NCBI RefSeq assembly: GCF_000760115.1
Contig: NZ_JNAS01000002.1
Span: forward strand, 434,001-498,000
From: Prochlorococcus marinus str. SB
GTDB lineage: Bacteria; Cyanobacteriota; Cyanobacteriia; PCC-6307; Cyanobiaceae
Direction of reading: 5' to 3'
DNA: 64,000 bases
Position numbers and translations under genes: made by a program
In this document: positions 51,942-59,726 of the stretch, piece after piece
How positions within the stretch are numbered: position 1 is the first letter of the stretch
Layout: each line of letters starts with the position of its first letter
Notes under the pieces: model-generated
The model's input: the letters and a program-made list of their open reading frames with translations, nothing else
Databases searched by the model: none
Told to the model about the DNA's origin: nothing

Positions 51942-52193
51942 ATGTGCATTTGCATCAACTGTAAATGGGTTGATAGATGTATCACTTATCATGATGTTGA
52001 GAATAATCATGGTGTTGATCATATTTGTGATCTACCTGATTTTAAAGCAAAAAAACCATTCATTCATGTCAATATAGTTAAAGATAATAATGGTGATTAT
52101 AAAACTGATTGGGATGTTCAATCTTGTGAAAGTTTTGAAAATGAATTTGGTAAATGGTCTAAGTGTAATCCAGGTATGGAATTACCTGTTTAA
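51942..52193 (+). CDS. ycf34: Ycf34 Fe-S protein
   Basis: 83 residues from ATG 51942. The typical N-terminus MCICINCKWVDRCITYH follows immediately, with Cys2, Cys4, Cys7 and Cys13 available for a cluster; a frame opening 15 codons earlier would add unrelated residues. Synechocystis Ycf34 binds an Fe-S cluster and is needed for normal photosynthetic electron transport. It precedes tsaB by 9 bases in the same direction. Confidence 0.9.
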   Translation: MCICINCKWVDRCITYHDVENNHGVDHICDLPDFKAKKPFIHVNIVKDNNGDYKTDWDVQSCESFENEFGKWSKCNPGMELPV

Positions 52194-52202
52194 AGGTAAT
52201 AA

Positions 52203-52856
52203 ATGACAATTAAACTTAAACAAAGAGAAAATTACCCTACATTAGTAATCCATAGCACAGACAATTCATTTGGCTTTGGGTATAGAAAAAACAATACCCT
52301 AGAATCTGATGAATTATTTATCAAAAAATTTGATAATGACCTTTGCAACAATTTAATTAATGATCTTAACAAATTCATTTCAAAAGAAAATTTACAAAAA
52401 ATAAATAAGTTGTCTGTCAGCATCGGGCCTGCAAATTTTAATGCTTCACGACTTATTGTGGTTTTAGCAAGAACTATCTCACAACAAATAAATTGTCCTC
52501 TAGACAGTTTTAGTTCATTTGAAATAATGGCAAAAAGAATTGCATCAAAAAATAATATCTTTACAAACAAAAAATCATTTTGGATTTATAAAAAATTAAA
52601 ACGAAAGGGTTTTATTGCAGGTAAATATGAAATTTATCATAAAGAAAAAAACTCCTCGGATCTTGTTATTCGAGAAATAGTTTTACCAAAAGTTATTAAA
52701 GAACTTGATTGCAAAGAACTTACTTTTGAGGCTAGTTATGATGATAAAGAAGATTTAAAAGAGCTATTAAACTTAGCAAATAAAAATTTCTTAAATTCAA
52801 ATTTAGATTCTTGGAGAAAAGTTTTGCCTCTTTACCCCATTTCTCCAATTAACTAA
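52203..52856 (+). CDS. tsaB: tRNA threonylcarbamoyladenosine protein TsaB-like
   Basis: 217 residues. N-terminal LVIHSTDNSFGFGY is an ASKHA-type phosphate loop and KLSVSIGPANFNASRLIVVLARTI replaces the usual GPGSFTGLR-type motif of TsaB, with conserved GP and R; LDSFSSFEIMAKR follows. TsaB supports TsaD in making t6A37 of ANN-decoding tRNAs. It is divergent in sequence, as expected for this partner subunit. Ends 4 bases from the convergent plsC. Confidence 0.82.
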   Translation: MTIKLKQRENYPTLVIHSTDNSFGFGYRKNNTLESDELFIKKFDNDLCNNLINDLNKFISKENLQKINKLSVSIGPANFNASRLIVVLARTISQQINCPLDSFSSFEIMAKRIASKNNIFTNKKSFWIYKKLKRKGFIAGKYEIYHKEKNSSDLVIREIVLPKVIKELDCKELTFEASYDDKEDLKELLNLANKNFLNSNLDSWRKVLPLYPISPIN

Positions 52857-52860
52857 ATAT

Positions 52861-53481
52861 TTATCCAAGCAAATTATTAATTTTATCTTGAAGGGATATT
52901 GTTACAGAATTTAGATCATCTCTTGATGAACTATGTGGAGGTTGAACAGGTTTTCCTACTTTAATCACTATTTTTGAAAACAAAGGAATAAAGAATTTAA
53001 ATCTTATTAGTCTATGAGAATTAACTATTGCAACAGGCAATAATAATTTTTGATTTTTATAAGCTAATAATGCTGCACCTTGTTTGGGCCTGTTCACTAG
53101 ACCATTTTTTTGACGCGTACCATCAATAAATATTCCAATACAATTATCATTTGATAATTTTTTACATGCTGTTTTAATGGTATTCTTATCAACAATTCCT
53201 CTTTTTACAGGATAAGCTCCACAAGCCTTGATAATAAAACCAAGTAAAGGTACTTTAAATAGCTCGGCCTTGGCCATGAAAGATATATTACGTCCAAGAG
53301 CATGTCCTAACAAAGGAGGGTCAAGCAAAGAACCATGATTAGAAACCATTATAAAAGAATTTTTTTGTGGAATATTTTCTCTACCTATTAAATAACCTCT
53401 AAATACAAATTTATAAATTGGCAATACAAAAAGTTTGCTAACTAATTGATAGATTAATTTTTGAAAAACATCATTTTTCAT
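52861..53481 (-). CDS. plsC: 1-acyl-sn-glycerol-3-phosphate acyltransferase
   Basis: 206 residues. The HX4D catalytic motif is SNHGSLLD (His49, Asp54); the second block is FIDGTRQ (118-124), where many family members have FPEGTR, so Asp replaces the usual Glu. GAYPVKRG lies between. It acylates lysophosphatidate. Last gene of the leftward rpaB-plsX-fabH-fabD-plsC set, 6 bases after fabD. Confidence 0.88.
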   Translation of the reverse strand: MKNDVFQKLIYQLVSKLFVLPIYKFVFRGYLIGRENIPQKNSFIMVSNHGSLLDPPLLGHALGRNISFMAKAELFKVPLLGFIIKACGAYPVKRGIVDKNTIKTACKKLSNDNCIGIFIDGTRQKNGLVNRPKQGAALLAYKNQKLLLPVAIVNSHRLIRFKFFIPLFSKIVIKVGKPVQPPHSSSRDDLNSVTISLQDKINNLLG

Positions 53482-53487
53482 GCTTTA

Positions 53488-54384
53488 TTAATAATTTATT
53501 TGACTGGAAGATGAAACTTGAGAAATTTTTAAATCTTTAATGTGTCTTTTTGCTAAACCGCTAAGCACATTTGATGGGCCAATTTCAACAAAATGTAGAT
53601 CATTATCTTTTGCCATTAAATCCATAGTTTCTCGCCACCTTACGCCATTACACATTTGATTTTCCAATCTAGTTTTAAGCTCATTAGGATCATCACATAA
53701 TGAAGGTTCATAATTACTAATTACTGGGAAAGAAGGATTTTTAAACTTAATCTGTTTTAAATACTCAGAAAATTTAACTGCAGGCTCATCCATGAATGGT
53801 GAATGGAATGCACCTGAAACATTTAATTTTAGGAATCTTTTACAAGAAATTTCTTTCGATAAATTGTCTAACTCTTCATTAGATCCTGATAAGACAACTT
53901 GGGAAGAGCTATTATCATTAGCAATTACAACATTTTCACTTTTTTTGACTAACAAATCAAGTTCATTTCTATCAAAACCAATTACTGCTGCCATAGATCC
54001 TTTCCCGGCATTTACCATTAATTGAGATCTTACTTTAATTAGTGATACACAATCTTCGAATGAAAAAACATCGGCAGAATATAATGCTGTTATTTCTCCC
54101 AGACTATGCCCAGCAACATAATTTGGTTTAAAACCATTTTCTTTTAAGGCATCTAATAAAATTGATTCAACCAAAAAAAGACAGATTTGTGTATTTCTTG
54201 TATTGTTTAAATCATTAAGAGGATTTGTTGGATCAGAATTCAACTCGCAAATTTCAAATAAATTTCTCTCAAATATCTCAGAAGCATAACTAAACCTCTT
54301 TTTTGTGCTCGGCAAATTTTCAATTTGTTTTGCCATTCCAATTTTTTGCGAACCCTGTCCAGGGAATACCCATGCAACTGTCAT
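53488..54384 (-). CDS. fabD: Malonyl-CoA:ACP transacylase
   Basis: 298 residues. WVFPGQGSQKIGM starts the protein and the nucleophile elbow GHSLGE has Ser94; VSGAFHSPFMDEP carries the partner His. It loads malonate onto ACP. It sits 18 bases after fabH and 6 before plsC, in one transcript by spacing. Confidence 0.95.
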   Translation of the reverse strand: MTVAWVFPGQGSQKIGMAKQIENLPSTKKRFSYASEIFERNLFEICELNSDPTNPLNDLNNTRNTQICLFLVESILLDALKENGFKPNYVAGHSLGEITALYSADVFSFEDCVSLIKVRSQLMVNAGKGSMAAVIGFDRNELDLLVKKSENVVIANDNSSSQVVLSGSNEELDNLSKEISCKRFLKLNVSGAFHSPFMDEPAVKFSEYLKQIKFKNPSFPVISNYEPSLCDDPNELKTRLENQMCNGVRWRETMDLMAKDNDLHFVEIGPSNVLSGLAKRHIKDLKISQVSSSSQINY

Positions 54385-54402
54385 AATTTTACTATTTTGT
54401 TT

Positions 54403-55410
54403 TTAACCCCATTTAATTAGGGCTGCACCCCAACTTAACCCAGCACCGAAACCACTTGTAGCAATAATATCATTTTGTTTAATTCTATAATCCCTAATAG
54501 CCTCATCCATCATTAGTGGAATTGTTGCTGCTGACGTATTGCCATATTTTTGTAAATTACTAAGAATCTTTTCTCTGGGAATTTTTAACCTTTCTCCTAC
54601 AGAATCTAATATTCTTTGATTAGCTTGATGCAGCAAGAGCCAATCAACTTGATCAGAATTATATTTCATTTTTTTCAACAACTTTTCAAGAATTAGGGGA
54701 ACTTCTTTAACTGCGAATTTATAAACTTCCTGACCATTCATCTGAATTGGAGAAAAACCTCCACTTAAAAAGTCAATTTCATCAACTATTGAATCCTTAT
54801 TCTTTTTTGATGGAAGATTAAGAAAAGAACCCCTTCCACCATCAGTTCTCATATCAAAACCTATAAAATTATCAAATTCATTTGTGGCTTCTATTGCTAA
54901 TGCACCGGCACCATCTCCAAAGAGAATACAACTTCTTCTATCGTTCCAATCAACAAAACTTGATAATTGATCTGCTCCAATAACAATAGCCCTTTTAAAA
55001 CTACCCCCTTTTAAAAATTGTGAGGCTGTTATTAGGGCAAATAAAAAACCACTACAAGCTGCAGTTAAATCGAAAGCTACAGCATTAACTGCCCCTAATT
55101 TAGCTTGAATTGATGGGGCTGATCCAAATAAATCATGCGGAGTAGAAGTAGCTAAAACAATTAAATCAATCGTTTTAATATCCCAATTAGCCATTTCTAC
55201 AGCAGTTAGAGCAGCCTTATAACCCATCTCAGTAACATTATCTTTTACACCAGAGATTCTTCTCTCAGAAATACCAGTTCTTGATTGTATCCATTCATTG
55301 CTTGTATCAACCTTTTGACTAATTTTTTGATTGGTTAAAATTTGATCAGGTACATAACTTCCGCTTCCCTTGAATGACACTCCAATCTGATTAAAATTTA
55401 TTCCTTCCAA
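54403..55410 (-). CDS. fabH: Beta-ketoacyl-ACP synthase III
   Basis: 335 residues. Catalytic triad visible: Cys119 in LTAACSGFLFA, His261 in LLHQANQRI and Asn291 in YGNTSAATIPL. SNEWIQSRTGISERR near the N-terminus is typical. It starts fatty-acid synthesis from acetyl-CoA and malonyl-ACP. It is 54 bases after plsX and 18 before fabD. Confidence 0.96.
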   Translation of the reverse strand: MEGINFNQIGVSFKGSGSYVPDQILTNQKISQKVDTSNEWIQSRTGISERRISGVKDNVTEMGYKAALTAVEMANWDIKTIDLIVLATSTPHDLFGSAPSIQAKLGAVNAVAFDLTAACSGFLFALITASQFLKGGSFKRAIVIGADQLSSFVDWNDRRSCILFGDGAGALAIEATNEFDNFIGFDMRTDGGRGSFLNLPSKKNKDSIVDEIDFLSGGFSPIQMNGQEVYKFAVKEVPLILEKLLKKMKYNSDQVDWLLLHQANQRILDSVGERLKIPREKILSNLQKYGNTSAATIPLMMDEAIRDYRIKQNDIIATSGFGAGLSWGAALIKWG

Positions 55411-55464
55411 AAGAATTTTTTTAGTTACTTATATTAGTCAAACATAAATTTGACTCAATATGTT

Positions 55465-56871
55465 TTATGAATTTAAAACTTGAAGCTTTTGCAGTTGATT
55501 TAAATTGTCCATTACACCATGATTCACTGCAGAGTGAGCCAAGCGAAGAGCACTAACTACTGATAAAGATTTGCTACTTCCATGACCAATAACGCAAATA
55601 CCATTCACCCCAAGTAATAAAGCTCCTCCATGTTCGGCATGATCTAACCTTTTCTTAATTCTGAGTAGATTACTTTTTAAAAAAGCTGAACCAACTTTCC
55701 CCCGCCTTCCACGAGGCAGCTCAGATCGCAAAATATCTAATAAAACTCCTCCCACAGATTCAAGAAATTTCAATAATATATTTCCAGTAAATCCATCACA
55801 GACTACCACGTCGAAACTACCTGATAAAACATCTCGTCCTTCACAATTACCTCCAAAATCAAAACTTTTTTCAGAAGATAATAATTCAAATGTTTTTAGG
55901 GTTAAATCATTACCTTTACATTCTTCTTCTCCAATATTTAAAAGACCAATTCTTGGTTTTTGTACTTGTAGGACATCTTTTGCATAAATATTACCTAGAA
56001 GAGCAAATTGATGCAGATAAGATGGCTTACAGTCAGTATTTGCACCGACATCTAAAACTAATACTGGGCGAGTTTGATCCCTTGTTGGAAACAATGCTCC
56101 TATAGCAGGTCTCTCAATCCCTTTCAATCTTCCAATTCTAAATATGGCAGAAGCCATCATGGCGCCTGAATTACCCGCTGAGTAGACAGCTTCAGCTTTA
56201 TTATTTCTCACTAAATCCATTGCAACGTTTATGCTTGCATTTTTCCTTTTTCTTACCGCGGTAGCTTCTTCATTCATGCCAATAGGCTCTCCACTATCAA
56301 TTAATTCAAGACGATTATTATTTATTTCATTTTCTAATAATTCTGCTAAACCAGTTTTTTCTGCTGCATTTTTAACTTTTTCAATTTTGCCGACAAACTT
56401 TATGTTTATTGGAAATCTACTTATTGCTTCTAGGCAACCCTCAAGAATTGGGCCAGGAGCATAATCTCCACCCATCCCATCAACTGCGATCCAAATTCTT
56501 TTAGATTGAGATTCCTCCACCCTATCTAATATATTATCGTTATTTTGTAATCTTTTTAATGGATCAAAAACTAATGGCTGTAATGTATTTTTAGCTATTG
56601 AACTAGCATTGGAAACCACACTAGTAGCAGTATTAACAACAGATTCAGCACTTGAAACTACATTACCTGCAACATTACCTGCAACATTGCTAGCTGTTGT
56701 TACTACTGATCCTGCACCAGAAACCATATTACCCGCAACATTACTAGCGGTTGCTGCAGAACTAGCAGCAGTATCGACTATAGAAGTCACAGCCGAATTT
56801 CTTTTGTACCAAATTACTAATCTTCTAATAGCTCTGGACTTATTAATTTTTTGCGCTGTTTCTTTCCCCAT
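55465..56871 (-). CDS. plsX: Phosphate acyltransferase PlsX with repeat-rich N-terminal extension
   Basis: 468 residues, against about 330-345 for ordinary PlsX. The catalytic domain begins near residue 125 (WIAVDGMGGDYAPGPILEG; DGMGGD 131-136) and ends with GANGICVIGHG-like text (LGVNGICVIGHGSS). Ahead of it are a basic stretch (KSRAIRRLVIWYKRN, 11-25) and 70 residues of Ala/Val/Ser/Thr/Asn with near repeats. PlsX turns acyl-ACP into acyl-phosphate for PlsY. The ATG directly follows the rpaB stop with no gap. No closer ATG sits at the domain start. Confidence 0.92.
   Translation of the reverse strand: MGKETAQKINKSRAIRRLVIWYKRNSAVTSIVDTAASSAATASNVAGNMVSGAGSVVTTASNVAGNVAGNVVSSAESVVNTATSVVSNASSIAKNTLQPLVFDPLKRLQNNDNILDRVEESQSKRIWIAVDGMGGDYAPGPILEGCLEAISRFPINIKFVGKIEKVKNAAEKTGLAELLENEINNNRLELIDSGEPIGMNEEATAVRKRKNASINVAMDLVRNNKAEAVYSAGNSGAMMASAIFRIGRLKGIERPAIGALFPTRDQTRPVLVLDVGANTDCKPSYLHQFALLGNIYAKDVLQVQKPRIGLLNIGEEECKGNDLTLKTFELLSSEKSFDFGGNCEGRDVLSGSFDVVVCDGFTGNILLKFLESVGGVLLDILRSELPRGRRGKVGSAFLKSNLLRIKKRLDHAEHGGALLLGVNGICVIGHGSSKSLSVVSALRLAHSAVNHGVMDNLNQLQKLQVLNS
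56584..56799 (-). repeat. Coding repeat region of plsX N-terminus, with 12-base tandem copies
   Basis: Codes for residues 25-96, built from near copies of TASNVAGNxVSxAxSVV. At 56662-56685 the 12-base unit ATTACCTGCAAC (plus strand) occurs twice in tandem, giving NVAG twice. The spacing near 11 residues puts Ala/Val on one side and Ser/Thr/Asn on the other of a helix. Confidence 0.7.
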
Positions 56872-57618
56872 TTATTTACCATCAAAAGGAGCAATATCGA
56901 CAATCCGCTGGAAAAGATATCCTGTACCCCTTGCTGTCAATATCAATTCTGGATTTGCTGGATCAGCCTCCAGTTTGGATCTTAATCTTGATATATGAAC
57001 ATCGACAACTCTTGTATCTACATGCCTCTCAGGAGTATATCCCCAAACTTCTTTCAAAATTTCTCCTCTACTAAATGGCTCTCCTGACCTACTCACCAAA
57101 AGCTCTAAAAGACTAAATTCCATACCAGTTAATCTAATTCTCTCATCACTTTTAAAAACTTGTCTTCGATTTGTATCAATTTTTATATCCGTAACCAAAA
57201 TTAATCCTGAATTAGGCATTCCAGGAATTTGCTCTTTGTCGATTCTCCTAAGAACGCATCTAATTCTAGCTTCTAATTCCTTTGGGCTAAATGGTTTTAC
57301 TACGTAATCATCAGCACCTAATTCTAAACCTGTTATCCTATCTGCAACATCTCCTAATGCAGTTAACATCACAATTGGAACATCAGAATCTTTCCTTAAC
57401 TCTTGACAAACTCCATAACCATCTAACTTTGGCATCATGACGTCGAGCACTACTAAATCAGGTTCATAATCTTTAAACAACTTTAGTGCTTCTTTGCCAT
57501 CACTTGCAGTTACAACTTTGTAGCCAATCATGGAGAGACGTGTCTCCAGAATTCTTCTAATACTTGCCTCGTCATCAGCTACAAGTATAGTTTCTTTAGT
57601 TTGACTAGATAGAGCCAT
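56872..57618 (-). CDS. rpaB: OmpR-family response regulator RpaB (Ycf27)
   Basis: 248 residues. Receiver with Asp15/Asp16, phosphoacceptor Asp59 in VVLDVMMPKLDGYGVCQELRK and Lys108 in DDYVVKPFSPKELEARI; wHTH DNA-binding C-domain with [22 protein letters not shown] and HISRLRSKLEADP. The receiver text is the very conserved RpaB form. RpaB is the essential high-light/stress regulator that binds HLR1 sites, paired with Hik33/NblS. Head gene of the lipid cluster; divergent from radA with 107 bases. Confidence 0.93.
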   Translation of the reverse strand: MALSSQTKETILVADDEASIRRILETRLSMIGYKVVTASDGKEALKLFKDYEPDLVVLDVMMPKLDGYGVCQELRKDSDVPIVMLTALGDVADRITGLELGADDYVVKPFSPKELEARIRCVLRRIDKEQIPGMPNSGLILVTDIKIDTNRRQVFKSDERIRLTGMEFSLLELLVSRSGEPFSRGEILKEVWGYTPERHVDTRVVDVHISRLRSKLEADPANPELILTARGTGYLFQRIVDIAPFDGK

Positions 57619-57725
57619 TTGTTTCTATTAGCTAATCAGTAAGAGAATTTATTATTAACCTAATCTAACTTGTAGAGGGGCAATATCCCAAACATTCTAG
57701 TTCCCTTACTTCATTCAGAGACTCA

Positions 57726-59087
57726 ATGTCTAGCAAATTATCTACTTTTATTTGTCAGAATTGCGGATCTGAAACTTCTCAATACTTTGGTAGATGCCTG
57801 AATTGCAACTCATGGAATTCCATAGTTGAAGAAATAAAAAGTAAGAGATCTAAATATCAAGAAATAAAAACTTTAAAAAATAATAAAAAATCTATACCTT
57901 TTAGCGAGATTTCATCAAGAAAAATATCAAGATTTACAAGTGGTTTTAGAGAATTTGATCGAGTGCTTGGAGGTGGAATAGTACCTGGATCAGTTGTTTT
58001 GCTAGGAGGAGAACCAGGAATAGGTAAAAGCACAATAGTTCTTCAATCAGCAGGAAAAATATCTCTTAATGAGAAAGTTTTATATATAACTGCAGAAGAA
58101 TCTTTAGAACAAGTAAAAATTAGATGGGAAAGATTAAATCAAAATAGTATTGATTTACAAATTTTTGCAGAAACCAATTTATCCCTAATTATTGAAGAAA
58201 TCAAACGTGTAAATCCAAGTTTCGCAATTATTGATAGTATTCAAGCCATCCATAATCATGAAATGCAAAGTTCTCCAGGATCGGTTTCTCAAGTTAGAGA
58301 ATGTTCATCTGAATTGCAAAATCTTGCCAAAGACAATAATATTGCTCTTCTTATTATTGGTCATGTAACAAAAGATGGTGCATTAGCTGGCCCTAAAACT
58401 CTAGAGCATTTAGTTGATACAGTAATAAACTTTGAAGGAGATAATATTTCCTCACATAGATTACTAAGAAGTATAAAAAATCGATTTGGATCGACCTTCG
58501 AGATTGGAATTTTTGAAATGCTTGAGGAGGGTTTAAGAGAGATAAAAAATCCAAGTTCAATTTTTACAAATAAAGAAAACATTTCGGGTGTAACAACTAC
58601 AATTACAAATGAGGGCACTCGACCATTAGCAGTTGATATACAAGCACTGGTAAATAAAACTTTCTACAGCAACCCAAGACGAACTACAACTGGAATAAGC
58701 ATAAATAGATTGCATCAAATTCTAGCTGTTATTGAAAAACACGTAGGGATAAAATTATCTGAATTTGATTGTTATATAGCTACTGGTGGTGGTTTTGAGA
58801 TTAATGATCCATCATCTGACTTAAGTATCGCAATATCAATTTTATCAAGTTTGAAAAATATTCCTCCTTTGGCAAGTAGCTCATTTATTGGAGAATTGGG
58901 TTTGAGCGGTCAAGTTAGAAAATCTAATAACCTTCGAACAAAGATAGAAGAAGCTGCAAGACTAGGGATCAAAAATATCGTAGTGCCAAAACTAGAAGAG
59001 GAACTAAATAATAATTTTCAAAATTTAATAAATATCAAAGAGGTATCTAATATTAAAGAAGCAGTTGATTATTCTTTATCAAAATAA
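57726..59087 (+). CDS. radA: DNA repair protein RadA (Sms)
   Basis: 453 residues. N-terminal zinc motif CQNC...CLNC (Cys10, 13, 24, 27), Walker A GEPGIGKS 95-102, the RadA-specific KNRFG 251-255, then a Lon-protease-like C-terminal domain. It is a RecA-like branch-migration helicase helping recombination. Divergent from rpaB; converges on ycf3 with 5 bases. Confidence 0.96.
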   Translation: MSSKLSTFICQNCGSETSQYFGRCLNCNSWNSIVEEIKSKRSKYQEIKTLKNNKKSIPFSEISSRKISRFTSGFREFDRVLGGGIVPGSVVLLGGEPGIGKSTIVLQSAGKISLNEKVLYITAEESLEQVKIRWERLNQNSIDLQIFAETNLSLIIEEIKRVNPSFAIIDSIQAIHNHEMQSSPGSVSQVRECSSELQNLAKDNNIALLIIGHVTKDGALAGPKTLEHLVDTVINFEGDNISSHRLLRSIKNRFGSTFEIGIFEMLEEGLREIKNPSSIFTNKENISGVTTTITNEGTRPLAVDIQALVNKTFYSNPRRTTTGISINRLHQILAVIEKHVGIKLSEFDCYIATGGGFEINDPSSDLSIAISILSSLKNIPPLASSSFIGELGLSGQVRKSNNLRTKIEEAARLGIKNIVVPKLEEELNNNFQNLINIKEVSNIKEAVDYSLSK

Positions 59088-59092
59088 AAAAA

Positions 59093-59614
59093 TCAAAGAT
59101 ACATATCAATTGAGCTTCTCCCTGAGTTTTTTAACCAATTCTCAATATCTAGATACCCACCTGGATAAAGCCTCACTGCTTTAGACCAGACCTCAGCAGC
59201 TTTATCAAACCAAATATCTCTCTGATCTAAATCACCATTTTGCTCAGCATATCTTCCCCTTTTTTCATAAATTAAACCTATATTTTTAAGACATGATGGC
59301 TGTTTGGGATTTTCTACTAATGCTTTTTCATAAGTTTCAATAGACAAATCCTCTTCACCGTTACTCATATATATAATTGCCATATTTTTTAAAGTCTCAC
59401 CCCTATCAATTTTATTTTCTTCAAGCAGTAAGCTCTCTTTGTAATACTCTAATGCTTCTGAATAATCCCCATTATTTTGTGCAGCTAAACCATCTCTATA
59501 ATAAATATATGCCTTTTTTTCTTTCTCTGCGATAGGCATTATTTTTACAATAGATTCAGCAATTACAGTAAATGCTTTATCAATAAAATTGTCTCTGTTT
59601 TGATTACTAGGCAC
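59093..59614 (-). CDS. ycf3: Photosystem I assembly protein Ycf3
   Basis: 173 residues. N-terminal [22 protein letters not shown], then three tetratricopeptide repeats: [27 protein letters not shown]-like (about 49-75), [26 protein letters not shown] and [18 protein letters not shown], ending with [10 protein letters not shown]. Ycf3 is an assembly chaperone for PsaA/PsaB. Divergent from the copper ATPase with a 112-base gap. Confidence 0.95.
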   Translation of the reverse strand: MPSNQNRDNFIDKAFTVIAESIVKIMPIAEKEKKAYIYYRDGLAAQNNGDYSEALEYYKESLLLEENKIDRGETLKNMAIIYMSNGEEDLSIETYEKALVENPKQPSCLKNIGLIYEKRGRYAEQNGDLDQRDIWFDKAAEVWSKAVRLYPGGYLDIENWLKNSGRSSIDMYL

Positions 59615-59700
59615 TGCTCTAAATCTAATAAATTTAATATAGTAATTTAAAAAATAACTATTTAAAAAGTCTATTACATTTATTATTATAGTTAATTATA

Positions 59701-59721
59701 AAGCAAAACATTAATTTGCTT
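59701..59721. repeat. Inverted repeat just before the copper ATPase start
   Basis: Arms AAGCAAA and TTTGCTT, 7 bases, around ACATTAA, ending 5 bases before the GTG start. Placement suggests an operator or an mRNA hairpin over the start region; there is no known motif I can name. Confidence 0.35.
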
Positions 59722-59726
59722 CTATC

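Noticed and set aside
56609-56998. Plus-strand open frame over the plsX repeat region
   Set aside because: It is the mirror of the Ala/Val/Asn-rich repeat (giving Thr/Leu/Pro text) and of rpaB, with no independent support.
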